Positions 1-13,171 of a stretch of 64,000 bases of DNA are shown here, in pieces (position 1 is the first letter of the stretch; every line of letters starts with the position of its first letter). The notes beneath the pieces are model-generated. The model was not told the DNA's origin, ran no database searches, and saw nothing but the letters and a program-made list of their open reading frames with translations. The stretch is from Halocaridina rubra (Eukaryota; Arthropoda; Malacostraca; Decapoda; Atyidae): assembly GCA_037179515.1 (NCBI GenBank), contig JAXCGZ010009477.1:97501-161500 (forward strand), read 5' to 3'. The position numbers were made by a program, and so were the translations under genes.

Positions 1-485
1 TACTGTTAAAATTTATATGAAGATTGTCAACTTCTGATAATAACTGTCTGGATCCGATAAGAATAGATTGAGTTTTAGTTTCATTAAGTAACAGACCATT
101 TTTTAGAAAATAACGTTTAGCCATATACAAAATTTCTTCTGCTCTACGAATAATATTTTCTAAATCATTAATTTCTCCTTCAATTAAGATTTGAGTATCG
201 TCAGCATATTGAATGACATAACAGTTAGGTAAATATTTTACTAGATCGTTTACATATATTAGAAAAAGTATAGGTCCTAGGATCGATCCCTGAGGGACCC
301 CAAACAATACCTTCTTGCGACTTGAAACTACATCTTTTATTCTGACTGACTGGTAGCGGTTTTTTAAATAGTTCTCGAACCAGCTTGGGTCAATGTTCAT
401 TTTTTTGCATTTTTCTAATAAAATAGTATGGTTAACACTATCAAAAGCTTTAGAAAGATCGAGTAGTAGTAGCAATGATATTTTC
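1..485 (-). mobile_element. LINE reverse-transcriptase fragment (CR1/jockey-type), cut by the window edge
   Basis: Read on the minus strand, this stretch is one open frame with no stop. It contains the ordered reverse-transcriptase motifs LDLSKAFDSVNH, FGVPQGSILGP and YADDTQI; the catalytic YADD falls at about 197-208. These are the palm motifs of non-LTR retrotransposon RT, the enzyme that copies element RNA at the nicked target. The fragment begins in the fingers/palm region next to a (GA)n tract at 496 and continues past base 1, so its 3' part is not visible. The family is inferred from motif spelling; it differs from the LINE copies at 46-63 kb. Confidence 0.85.
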
Positions 486-492
486 TTATTAT

Positions 493-596
<104 letters not shown>

Positions 597-670
597 ACTT
601 TAATTAACTCTTGTTCATTCAACCAAAACTACATTATTTATTGTAAAAGTAATGGTTTAATGACAAATTC

Positions 671-704
<34 letters not shown>

Positions 705-1049
705 TAATAATAATAATCTCCACAATCATCATCAAAGGAAAATTATTGTCGACAATAATAATAATAATAATAATAATAATAGTAATAATAACAATAATAA
801 TATCTAAGGAGAATTATTGGAATAGACATCATGAAAGTAATGCAGAGGTATATAAAAACCCAGCAGAGAATTGGCTATTCATTACACATGCTTTATAATT
901 CCTTCACATCTGACAGGTCATTACACCCTCCATCTCTGTTTCTCTTTACTTTATGTATTCTTCGTGCCCAGGCCCGATAAAGGTGGTTTATTTTATTACT
1001 TTTGGCCCGTCCTGGTGTCAAAGCATTTAAAAAAAAAAAAAAGTTTAAT

Positions 1050-1814
<765 letters not shown>

Positions 1815-2081
1815 ATTATTTTTATTACTGTGACACCAGGATGGACCAAAAATTATAAAATAAAACAGCCTTTACCAGGATGTAAAGAGAAACAGATGGA
1901 GAATGTAATGACCTGTCAGATGTGAAGGGATTATAAAAGATGTGTAAAGAATATCCAGCTCTCTGCTGGGTTTTAATATACCTCTGCATTACTCTCATGA
2001 TGTCTATTCCAAAAATTCTCCTTAGCTCTTATTATTAATATCATTTTTAACAATAATTTTCCTTTGATGATGATTGTGGAG

Positions 2082-2120
<39 letters not shown>

Positions 2121-2245
2121 ATCATTATTATTACGAATTTGTAATTAAACCATTATTTTTACAATAAATAATGTAGTTTTGGTTGAATGAACAAGAGTTA
2201 ATTAAAGATCTCTCTCTCTCTCTCCAACATTCTATTCTACCCAAT

Positions 2246-2474
2246 AGGGTGGGTGTATATATAATGTATAATGATGATGATCTTTTCTTATCGCAATCCT
2301 CTTTGTACTGGTGGAAGAAGCCTCCGCGAGCGCTTATTTACTATATTTAAAAAAAAAAAAAAAAAAAAAATTAATATAGTAAATAAGCGCCCGCGGAGGC
2401 TTCTTCCACCAGTACAAAGAGGATTACGATAAGAAAAGATCATCATCATTATACATTATATATACACCCACCCT
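2246..2474. repeat. Near-perfect palindrome, arms of about 102 bp around an A-rich spacer
   Basis: Arms 2246-2347 and 2373-2474 are almost exact reverse complements. They include AGGGTGGGTGTATATATAAT and its inverse, and GAAGAAGCCTCCGCG and its inverse. They are separated by a spacer of about 25 bp that is almost all A. The RNA or single strand would form one long hairpin. No coding signal. Confidence 0.85.
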
Positions 2475-2499
2475 ACCTCTGTCATATGTCTATCTAATC

Positions 2500-2960
2500 T
2501 ACATTTGAAGGTGTCTAAGTAATACAATTCAGAATCTGAATTCCAGATCAAAACTTAGCACGAGGGTCTGCCCCTCTCTTTTTTCTCTCTTACTTTATTT
2601 AATTTTCGTGCTTTTCCCTCCAATTCCCTTATATCCTTAATCCCCTCCCTTTTTTTCCCCTCGTATCCTATCCCATCCTAAAAAAAAAAAAAAAAAAAAA
2701 AGGTATTGGCATTTATTATCCTACTAAGAATACTCTACGGTATTACCAAGCCAATTTTCACCAATTTCCCTTCTGAACCTAAATTTATCAAGATTAAATC
2801 CATTACCCATTACGAGTTTTGGTTTGATCATGAATTTTTAAACTATTAATATCACCCTTGTTAATCCCTTTAAACCATCTATACACCTCAATCATATCCC
2901 CCCTAAGTCTGTGCCTCTCTAGAGAATGTAGATTCAGTTTTTTTAATGTTATATGGTAGA
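2500..2960 (-). mobile_element. LINE ORF2 3'-end relic (CR1-like)
   Basis: On the minus strand 2705-2945 reads LNLHSLERHRLRGDMIEVYR, then KIHDQTKTRNG, then after a frame change FNLDKFRFRREIG. This is the C-terminal region downstream of the RT in CR1-type ORF2; compare RRLRGDMVTVFKFLHGYDRV in the copies at 46-58 kb. A frameshift and stops make it a relic. The rest to about 2500 is noncoding, with an A-rich run at 2681-2701. Confidence 0.65.
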
Positions 2961-3044
2961 TTTAGGCATTGCAAAATTAATTTTTTTTTCGTTTTTTTAG
3001 TCTTGCTTTGGTTATTTATAATTCTTATTTTACCTTTGTATACA

Positions 3045-3441
3045 TCTGCAGATAGAGGTTCGTTCTCCTGCATCCTCCTCCTCTTCTACCACATAAGTTA
3101 CTTGCTCACTGCCACCATGCATGTCCCAGTATACTGTATAACTGTTGCCCACTGCATAATAGAGTAAAGTATAGTAATGCATGTTAATTTCTAGCTGTAA
3201 AGTGAATATGAATATCTTTTGTATACTCTTAAAAAAAGATACAGGGTTTTCTGCTTTGCTATGTAGTAATAAAATGTTTTTTACTTATCTTATATCTTTG
3301 GCATGGTGTGTCTATGTAAGGTTTGGAATGTATCTATACCCTTTATCATTGTTTCCTATGGAAAATAACTCGTTTTTTCACGTGATTTTCCATTTACCCT
3401 ACCCTTCTGAGAACCTATCTAGGCGTTATTCTGAGAAGTAG
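3045..3441 (+). mobile_element. Right half of a family-2 TIR element
   Basis: It shares with 15139-16540 and 21147-22333 the blocks GGTTCGTTCTCCTGCATCC, CACTGCCACCATGCATGTCCC, CTTATCTTATATCTTTGGCA and the terminal GAGAACCTATCTAGGCGTTATTC. It ends at a (TA)n array. No open frame of interest. Confidence 0.65.
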
Positions 3442-3442
3442 A

Positions 3443-3446
3443 TGTG

Positions 3447-3533
<87 letters not shown>
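3443..3533. repeat. (TA)n array 3
   Basis: About 90 bp of TA with one TT slip near 3468. The left border is a family-2 right terminus; the right border is the foldback element at 3534. Confidence 0.95.
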
Positions 3534-6116
<2,583 letters not shown>

Positions 6117-6753
6117 AAGGCCCTTTCTAGAGAATATTGATTTAGCAAAATTCTACTACAGAAGGCGAAAAAAGAACAGAGGAAGTTACGGTGACTTCAG
6201 TGTTATTATGAGGGATGAGATATCCTTCTCATGGAAAAGAACAAATGAACAATAAGAATGGGATCCACCACTGGAACATATCATACTATTAGTAAAAGTA
6301 AACAAGTCTTGTAAACAAAACATTAAATGACATGCAAAACATAAAAGAAATGTGATCAAATTCAAATTTCAAGAAAATTAAATCACAATTAGATATCAGT
6401 GAATATCAATATTTAAGTTTATGAATGCTTCACATGCAAGAAGGCAATAATATAATATACAAAATAAAATACAGTATACGCAAATTAAACATTTGAACCA
6501 CGTCGTCATTAACATTGGCGACTGGATTTAAAACAGTTTCAGCTATTCAACACTAAACTAAAATGTTTCTGCCAAGTTCTGGCTTTCAAAGTCCCACAAA
6601 GGGAAATATAAAACTACGATCAAAAAATTATTCTTCATCTTTTTCGTCTTCCATTAGGAATAACGTTTGTACGCTAAAATAAACAAGTACAGTACAGTAT
6701 TAAAGACATAAAAGATAAACATAAAAATAAACAACACATTAGAGAAGTAATCT
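6117..6753 (-). other. 3' untranslated internal region of the Gmr1-like element
   Basis: This is noncoding between the gag-pol stop and the 3' LTR. The bases directly upstream of the LTR on the element strand read CTCTAGAAAGGGCCTT, a short and imperfect polypurine tract. No env-like frame or other gene is visible. Confidence 0.7.
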
Positions 6754-9700
6754 TTACCGACTAGTCAAATTTAGGCTAACAGCACCAGCTTCCTCATTTG
6801 AGGGTAACGACCGTCGACTTAGTAGATCAGCAAGGTCATTGTCCTTGCCATGAACATGTTGGGCAGTGAATTTGAAAAGATTCAGGTAAAGTGCCCACCT
6901 TTTCAGACGAGGATTTAGCTTGTCTGCAGTCTGTAAATATAGGAGAGGTCGGTGGTCGGTTCTCAGTGTAAAATGTTGGCCATACAGATGGACTTCAAAT
7001 TTCTTTATGGCCCAATATGCAGCTAGAGCTTCCTTCTCCACGGTGGAGTAATTTCGCTCTGCAGGGCGAAGCCTGCGGCTTGCATATCGCACTGGAGCTA
7101 CTTCTGCTGAGTTGTCTGATCGGGCTTGCAAGAGCACGGCACCCAGGCCTTCGTCTGAGGCGTCGGTCTGCAAGATAAATGGAAAATCAGGGTTTACCAG
7201 TTGTAATACTGGCTCACCTGCCAATGCTTCTCGGAGCTTGAAAAATGCTCTCTCCGCTTCATCTGTCCATTTGACAGGGGAGGATTTACTTTGCTTCGAG
7301 GAGGTCAGTTGCTGCAAAGGGGCAGCGATAGTATTAAAGTGTGGAATGAACCGTTGGTAGTAGCCGACACTACCCAGGAATGATCTCAGTTGAGTGACAG
7401 TGGCAGGTTTCTCCATATCCTTAATAGCTTGTACCCTGTCATGTAAAGGGGACATAACTCCTTCTCCAACCACGTGGCCGAGATACTGCAATTGTGTGAA
7501 ACCAATCTCACATTTGGAAGGCTTTAAATGAAGTCCATGCTGGTTCAGACGAGTGAGAACTCTGCGGAGGGTCTCGAGGTGCGATGACCAATCCTGAGAA
7601 TGCACCAGGATGTCGTCTATAAAGCATGAAACATTGTCGAGATCCTGTAGTACTATCCTCATGAGTCTGCTGAAGCAGCCAGGGGCATTTACCATACCAA
7701 AAGGCATGACCCTGAACTGGTATAGACCATATCTTGTGGAAAAAGCTGTAAGAGGCTTGGTAGTCTCGCTCAACGGGACTTGCCAAAATCCACTGGCCAG
7801 ATCCAACTTGGACAGGTAACGGGCTTGAGAAAGCAACGAGAAAATATGCTCGGCGTCAGCAATGGGCTCTCCATCAAAGATGGTACGGGAGTTAAGCTTA
7901 CGACAGTCAAGGCAGAACCTGTGACTGCCATCTCGCTTACGCACTGCCAGTAACGGCGAACACCAAGGCGAAATGCTCTTTTCAACTATTCCGAGGCGGA
8001 CCCAAGTGTCAAGATCTTCCTTCAGCCGTAAGGACAGCTGGTGGGGAAGACCATAGGAATGCCGAAATGGCTCTGGGTCAGTCAATCTGACATGATGCTC
8101 AAGGGTAGTGGTAATGCCTGGGAGGTCGTTGAAGACGTTCTCATAGTCCTCTAATAGCTTGTTCAGCTGTTCCCGTTGACTCGGTTGCAGTCTGGAGTTA
8201 ATAATACAATTACTCACACTTTCTTTTCGGTGTGTGGGAATGGCAGGATCCTTACCATCATCAAAAGCTAAGCTTATGTCTTCAATTGCAAGGGCGGTGG
8301 CTGCGGCCAGAGGGGCTTCTTCAGAAAAACTCCACTCCCGTAAGTCTGTCTCCACTGCAAGGGTGGAGTATTCCAATATAGGAAGTAAGGGGTGGCTATA
8401 ATGGAGCACCTGTGTTGCTGCAGCCTCGGAGGTTCTGTTGATGCTTGAGGCATCTATAGGGGTTGCTGGGAGCGCCAGCGCAGGATCCCTGTGGGCCTCC
8501 GGGTCCTCACAATAAAGCTTCAGCTGGTTAATGTGGTATTTCCGGTTAATGCCATCAACATTTAGCACATAATTGTCAGGGGTCACCCGGTGTACCACAG
8601 TGTACGGTCCTTTCCAGCGTAGCATTAGCTTGCGGGTATCTGTTGGAAGAAGTAACAGAGCTCGATCTCCGGGTGTCAGGGCACGACGCCGCGCACGCTT
8701 GTCAAAGAGGAGCTTGGCAGTCTGCTGGTGACCCTTAATGGCTAATTGTGCAGTTTTCCATGCCTTTTTGAGGTGAGACGAAAACTTCAAAATATACTCA
8801 TGAACGTCCCTATCGTCATCTTCGATGGTAGGTGAATCCCAACATTCTGCCAAGAATTCTACTGGGCCTCTGACCTTATGACCATAAATCATCTCGAAAG
8901 GCGAGTATCCAGTAGTGTCGTGGGGCGTGTCTCTGAAGGAGAAAAGTGCAGCAGGGACGTACTTGTCCCACTGCCTAGGCATATCTATCACTAGCTTGCG
9001 CAAACATCGCTTCAATGTCCCGTTATAGCGTTCGCATGCTCCATTTGATTGGGCATGATAGACACTCGTACGAATGTGCTTGATTTCTAAAAGGTTGCAG
9101 AAAGCCTCAAAGTGCCTACTTGTAAACTGACTTCCATTGTCAGAAGTGACCTGCTCAGGAAAGCCAACCCTGGAGCACATTTCAAATAGGGCTTGAGCAA
9201 CTGCTTCAGTTGTGATAGAAGGCAGTGGCACTGCATCTGGGTACCTTGTTGCCAGGTCAACATATACCAGGAGGAATTGTTTCCCCGTGGACGAAGCTGG
9301 ATTAATAGGACCTAGTATGTCCATAGCGACCTTGGAAAATGGCTCCATTGAGAGCTTAGTTATCCCCAGGGGAACTTTCGGTACCGGTGCCGTTGAGGTG
9401 GATTGACAGACAGGGCAGGAGCCTACATATCTGTCTACCTCGGTGTACATGTTTGGCCATGCAAAAGCCTTCTGAAGGACCTGCCGAGTTTTTGCTTTGC
9501 CTCTGTGTCCACTCAGAGGTAAATGGTGTGCCACATACATAGCCTGGCGGCGCAACGAAGCGGGCACCACCAACTGTTTAAAGGTGTGGCCATCTTGAGT
9601 CACATGCCTACGAAGTACTCCATCTTCAAGGGCGTAAGTGATCTTGCCTCCTCCTCTCACTGTGAAGGTCCTTCTCTCGGTGGCCTGCTGCATCCAGCGT

Positions 9701-11526
9701 TTGAGGCTGGGGCAGTCTTGCTGCAATTTGGCAAAGTCTGGACGGGACTTCAATGGCTCGAGAGGTGCATCATCTGGTAAAGGAGGGGGAAACTCTCCGC
9801 GTTCCACATTACGTGTACTGACTGCAGCAGACTCAACGGAGTCAGTCGGAGAATCGTCCATATTCTTGGCATCGATGCCAGGAGTTGCTGCTGAAATGGC
9901 TTCATGTGACTTCCCCTGAGGGAAGTTATAACGAGAAATGTCCTTATGGTAGAGGTCGGCCTGGAAAGTAGGAACTAGGTTCAGTGCACGACCCATCAAG
10001 ACAGGGTACATAAGCTCAATCATTGCCACAGCTGGGGCTTTTCCCTTGTAGTATTTGCAATCCAGGTTAATGACACAGCAGCGTCGTATTTGGGGTGTTC
10101 CTTCAGCAACCCGCACACGAACGACTTCGCCGGTATAATCTTCATCCCTGACGAATCTCTCGTCAACAAATATGCCATTGGCCCCTGTGTCGAGGGCTAT
10201 CTCAACTTCCACACCATTTATAGTTCCTAGACATTTTGGGATCACCTGCGGATTACCCCATTCGGTGAGTTCCACATTGGCAAGTTTGTACGTAGGTTCC
10301 TCGGCGTTATCCCCAGTGGCCCTTTCTGGCCTTATTTCTACAGCATGGGCCATGTGCGTGGCCGGACGGCTTTGTGGGCCGCCGCTGTGTGAGGGAGCGT
10401 GGTGGCTCTTAGAGTTTTGCTGAAAACCCTGGGAAGGAGGAGCAGAGTAATGGCCTTTGCCTCTGAACTGCTGAGGCTTAGTTCTTACTGAGTTATCCTT
10501 CTTGAGTGTGGGTGCATTGCCGTAATAAGGCTTTGGAGTGTAAGGAAGATGTGCTGGACGATGTGAGTTCTGCGAGGGGCCCTTGTGCTTCCCGTTCCTA
10601 TGATCTCCTTTCCGGTGAGAATCATGGCTTGCTGCGGGGGAGATACAACTCTGAGGACGAACCTTGGAATCGGCCCTTCTTGCCCTCAAAACATCACAGA
10701 GACGTACTCCGGGCTGGTTGTGCTGGAGGTACTCGTCCACAGCAGCTAGACTTTTCTCGTAGTCGATCTCATCCTTAAGCTGAGTCCTTACATATGCAAC
10801 AACATCTGGAGGAAGTTCATTGGCAATTGCATCAAACATCAAGAACGCATACAACTTCTCACGAGGACACTTTGCAACCCGTAACCAATCATTAAAGAGG
10901 CGAGCCTTGCGTTTGCCAAAGGTACTACAGTTCTCCTCCTTCAATGGGAAAGCAGAAAGATACCTAGCACGACACTCAGCTGGTGAAAGGTTCTGTGAGG
11001 CCAGGAGTGTGCTTTTAACTTTCTCATAGTCCCTCAGTTGCATTTGGTCGAGTTCACTGACCAGGGAGAGCAGACGGGGTGGCATGGAGGTTAGCAGCCA
11101 ACGACTCTTCTCAAACTCTGTGCCTTCGTTAACTGCCGCAAGACTTTCGAAAGAGCGGATGTAAGAATCAAGCGGTTGCCTGCCGTCGTCCTCGTACTTT
11201 GGTATTGGGGAGGGCCTCTCCCGAGGCTGGTTCCCATTTCCAGTTGAAAGACCACTGTCTGGGAATCCCGCTTGAAGCCGAGCAAGCGCAAGCTCATGTT
11301 CACGTTGTGCTTGTGCCTCCTCACGTTGTGCTTGTGCCTCCTCACGTGCTCTCTTCTCCAGCTTATCTCGGCGTTCAACCATCTTCTCATGAGCCCATTC
11401 GAAGAGCTTCTGCTCTGGGGAAAGACCGTATCTCTCACCCCTAGCAATCATTGTGGCCAGGTAACGCTCCTCATCGAATGTTTCGATGGTTTCCATGTTT
11501 GTTTCCTGTGCCTGCCTGGTTGCCAT
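6754..11526 (-). CDS. gag-pol: Gag-pol polyprotein, order Gag-PR-INT-RT-RH (1590 aa)
   Basis: One uninterrupted frame encodes all enzymes needed to copy and integrate the element. Residues 1-290 are Gag-like, with a charged QREEAQAQRE repeat at 66-76. Residues 300-395 are rich in H, K, R, G, S and Q, with no CCHC knuckle. An aspartic protease with LDTGAN lies at 445-450. Integrase follows with its zinc finger (H667 or H668, H674, C704, C707), catalytic D736, D796 and E832 (D-x59-D-x35-E) and a GPY motif near 973. RT follows with LDLASGFWQ (D1242) and FIDDIL (D1304, D1305), then RNase H with TDAS (D1455), E1499, D1524 and D1567. RT and integrase spelling is Ty3/Gypsy-type, but integrase precedes RT. 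The first ATG after the leader is used. All catalytic residues are present, so it looks functional. Confidence 0.95.
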   Translation of the reverse strand: MATRQAQETNMETIETFDEERYLATMIARGERYGLSPEQKLFEWAHEKMVERRDKLEKRAREEAQAQREEAQAQREHELALARLQAGFPDSGLSTGNGNQPRERPSPIPKYEDDGRQPLDSYIRSFESLAAVNEGTEFEKSRWLLTSMPPRLLSLVSELDQMQLRDYEKVKSTLLASQNLSPAECRARYLSAFPLKEENCSTFGKRKARLFNDWLRVAKCPREKLYAFLMFDAIANELPPDVVAYVRTQLKDEIDYEKSLAAVDEYLQHNQPGVRLCDVLRARRADSKVRPQSCISPAASHDSHRKGDHRNGKHKGPSQNSHRPAHLPYTPKPYYGNAPTLKKDNSVRTKPQQFRGKGHYSAPPSQGFQQNSKSHHAPSHSGGPQSRPATHMAHAVEIRPERATGDNAEEPTYKLANVELTEWGNPQVIPKCLGTINGVEVEIALDTGANGIFVDERFVRDEDYTGEVVRVRVAEGTPQIRRCCVINLDCKYYKGKAPAVAMIELMYPVLMGRALNLVPTFQADLYHKDISRYNFPQGKSHEAISAATPGIDAKNMDDSPTDSVESAAVSTRNVERGEFPPPLPDDAPLEPLKSRPDFAKLQQDCPSLKRWMQQATERRTFTVRGGGKITYALEDGVLRRHVTQDGHTFKQLVVPASLRRQAMYVAHHLPLSGHRGKAKTRQVLQKAFAWPNMYTEVDRYVGSCPVCQSTSTAPVPKVPLGITKLSMEPFSKVAMDILGPINPASSTGKQFLLVYVDLATRYPDAVPLPSITTEAVAQALFEMCSRVGFPEQVTSDNGSQFTSRHFEAFCNLLEIKHIRTSVYHAQSNGACERYNGTLKRCLRKLVIDMPRQWDKYVPAALFSFRDTPHDTTGYSPFEMIYGHKVRGPVEFLAECWDSPTIEDDDRDVHEYILKFSSHLKKAWKTAQLAIKGHQQTAKLLFDKRARRRALTPGDRALLLLPTDTRKLMLRWKGPYTVVHRVTPDNYVLNVDGINRKYHINQLKLYCEDPEAHRDPALALPATPIDASSINRTSEAAATQVLHYSHPLLPILEYSTLAVETDLREWSFSEEAPLAAATALAIEDISLAFDDGKDPAIPTHRKESVSNCIINSRLQPSQREQLNKLLEDYENVFNDLPGITTTLEHHVRLTDPEPFRHSYGLPHQLSLRLKEDLDTWVRLGIVEKSISPWCSPLLAVRKRDGSHRFCLDCRKLNSRTIFDGEPIADAEHIFSLLSQARYLSKLDLASGFWQVPLSETTKPLTAFSTRYGLYQFRVMPFGMVNAPGCFSRLMRIVLQDLDNVSCFIDDILVHSQDWSSHLETLRRVLTRLNQHGLHLKPSKCEIGFTQLQYLGHVVGEGVMSPLHDRVQAIKDMEKPATVTQLRSFLGSVGYYQRFIPHFNTIAAPLQQLTSSKQSKSSPVKWTDEAERAFFKLREALAGEPVLQLVNPDFPFILQTDASDEGLGAVLLQARSDNSAEVAPVRYASRRLRPAERNYSTVEKEALAAYWAIKKFEVHLYGQHFTLRTDHRPLLYLQTADKLNPRLKRWALYLNLFKFTAQHVHGKDNDLADLLSRRSLPSNEEAGAVSLNLTSR

Positions 11527-11714
11527 GGTGGTTTCCTAAACAGTCAATAACGAAGTGCCAAAACAACCACACAAAAAAAACAAATCTCTACAATACAGTA
11601 GTAGAAAAAAAAATGAAAGAACCACACAACACCAAGGAGAGAAAAAAAATTCAACACCACAGTTCAAACTTAAACGTAAAAGTGATCTCAAAACCTCACC
11701 ATAAAAGTGACTCA

Positions 11715-12125
11715 AAATTCAATCAAGTGCAACAGCAGCAAAATGTTGCAAAACAGTGTATGAAACACTGGTAATACAGAATGGCAGTCGTGCCTGCTTA
11801 ACAGCAATACGTGGCAGTACCTGCGGTTATTGTGCAAATGAAAGGAATGAGCAACACAATCAAGTGCAACAGCAACAATATGTTGCAAAACAGTGCATGA
11901 AACACTGGCAATACAGAATGGCAGTCGTGCCTGCTTAACAGCAATATGTGGCAGTACCTGCGGTTATTGTGCAAATGAAAGGAATGAGCAACACAATCAA
12001 GTGCAACAGCAACAAAATGTTGCAAAACAGTGTATGAAACACTGGTAATACAGAATGGCAGTCGTGCCTGCTTAACAGCAATACGTGGCAGTACCTGCAG
12101 TTATGGTGCAAATGAAAGGAATGAG
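11715..12125. repeat. Tandem array, 137-bp unit, three copies
   Basis: The landmark TGCCTGCTTAACAGCAATA recurs at 11791, 11928 and 12065, giving a period of exactly 137 bp. Units are nearly identical. Each contains a CAGTCGTGCCTGC core and GGCAGTACCTGC. Confidence 0.92.
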
Positions 12126-12164
12126 TAACAACGAATTTTACCGACTAGCACCCAGTGCCTGAGA

Positions 12165-12490
12165 GTACAAACAAGTACAGTATAGCGGTCGTGCCTGCGT
12201 ATGAGCGCGTATATGGCAGTACCCACAAATAAAATGTCGTAAGTAATACGAACAAGTACAGTATCGCGGTCGTGCCTGCGTATGAGCGCGTATATGGCAG
12301 TACCCACAAATAAAATGTCGTAAGTAATACGAACAAGTACAGTATCGCGGTCGTGCCTGCGTATGAGCGCGTATATGGCAGTACCCACAAATAAAATGTC
12401 GTAAGTAATACGAACAAGTACAGTATCGCGGTCGTGCCTGCGTATGAGCGCGTATATGGCAGTACCCACAAATAAAATGTCGTAAGTAAA
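12165..12490. repeat. Tandem array, 81-bp unit, four copies
   Basis: The landmark GTGCCTGCGTATGAGCGCG recurs at 12191, 12272, 12353 and 12434, a period of 81 bp. Because 81 is divisible by three, frames run open across it, but there is no sign of a real gene. Units carry GGTCGTGCCTGCG and GGCAGTACCC, the same core as the neighbouring 137-bp array. Confidence 0.92.
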
Positions 12491-13149
12491 ATTCTGGAGT
12501 GTTACCAAAAGGGCACAGATCCTATGCAAAATACACCAACGATAAGCTAACAGCTTACTAGGCAGCCAGATTACACATTTCTACTAGTAATGAGAAAATT
12601 TATTTTCAAGTGACAACTCAGACACATGAAAGGCTTAGCCTAGGCTCGATAAATGACACCAAAGTTTTTCTTCCAATCTATGAGCAGTCAATGCTTGAAT
12701 ATAAAACACAATTATAAGCAAAAATACTTAATATGCTTTCTCCCAATTCCTAATTCCAAGGAAATATAAACAATTCCTAACAAGTATCACCCTTTAACGG
12801 ATATATAAAACACGAATGCTTTAAAACTCAATCTTATCACGCAAATAAATGAAATTTTAAATAACACGTCTTCTCGTCATGCAAAATTTCTAAAGTCTGT
12901 TACCACATAATCTCATGTAGATTTCCTGAAATATTGTTTACCACATGGGAAACAAGAAAATATTAGTTACCATAATCAATATTGAAAATAAAGAAAAATT
13001 TCTTATCCGCAACGTTTCTAGCGCGAAAATTTTCGTGTGCAGCCTAAGATTCATTCATTTCAATAATCGAGCCAATGGTAATCGGGTTTCATGTGCAATG
13101 TTAAAAAGCAAAATAAAAATAAATTTATAAAATCAGTCTGTCTGTTCGG

Positions 13150-13167
13150 GTCCCTGTTCGGGCGCCA
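13150..13167 (-). promoter_or_regulatory. Primer binding site, complementary to tRNA-Lys 3' end
   Basis: On the element strand these 18 bases read TGGCGCCCGAACAGGGAC, four bases after the 5' LTR. This is the known complement of the 3' end of tRNA-Lys(UUU), including the TGG that pairs with CCA, so minus-strand DNA synthesis is expected to be primed by that tRNA. Confidence 0.92.
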
Positions 13168-13171
13168 ATCT

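Larger units (their letters stand above)
11527..13149 (-). other. Long untranslated leader of the Gmr1-like element
   Basis: About 1.6 kb between the primer site and the gag ATG. It contains two tandem arrays (11715-12125 and 12165-12490) and otherwise AT-rich noncoding sequence. Short open frames here are by-products of the repeats. Confidence 0.8.

Noticed and set aside
6117..6753. Possible env gene downstream of pol in the Gmr1-like element
   Set aside because: The interval is only 637 bp, AT-rich and without an open frame carrying a signal peptide or membrane segment.
7112..11774. Many small plus-strand frames opposite gag-pol
   Set aside because: They are antisense shadows of a constrained coding frame; none has a domain or plausible start context.
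11715..12490. Possible CRISPR-like array
   Set aside because: Repeats are contiguous with no unique spacers and sit inside a eukaryotic LTR element.
12101..12529. 142-codon minus-strand frame with a repeated peptide
   Set aside because: It is the translation of the 81-bp array, open because 81 is a multiple of three. It lies in the untranslated leader of the retrotransposon.
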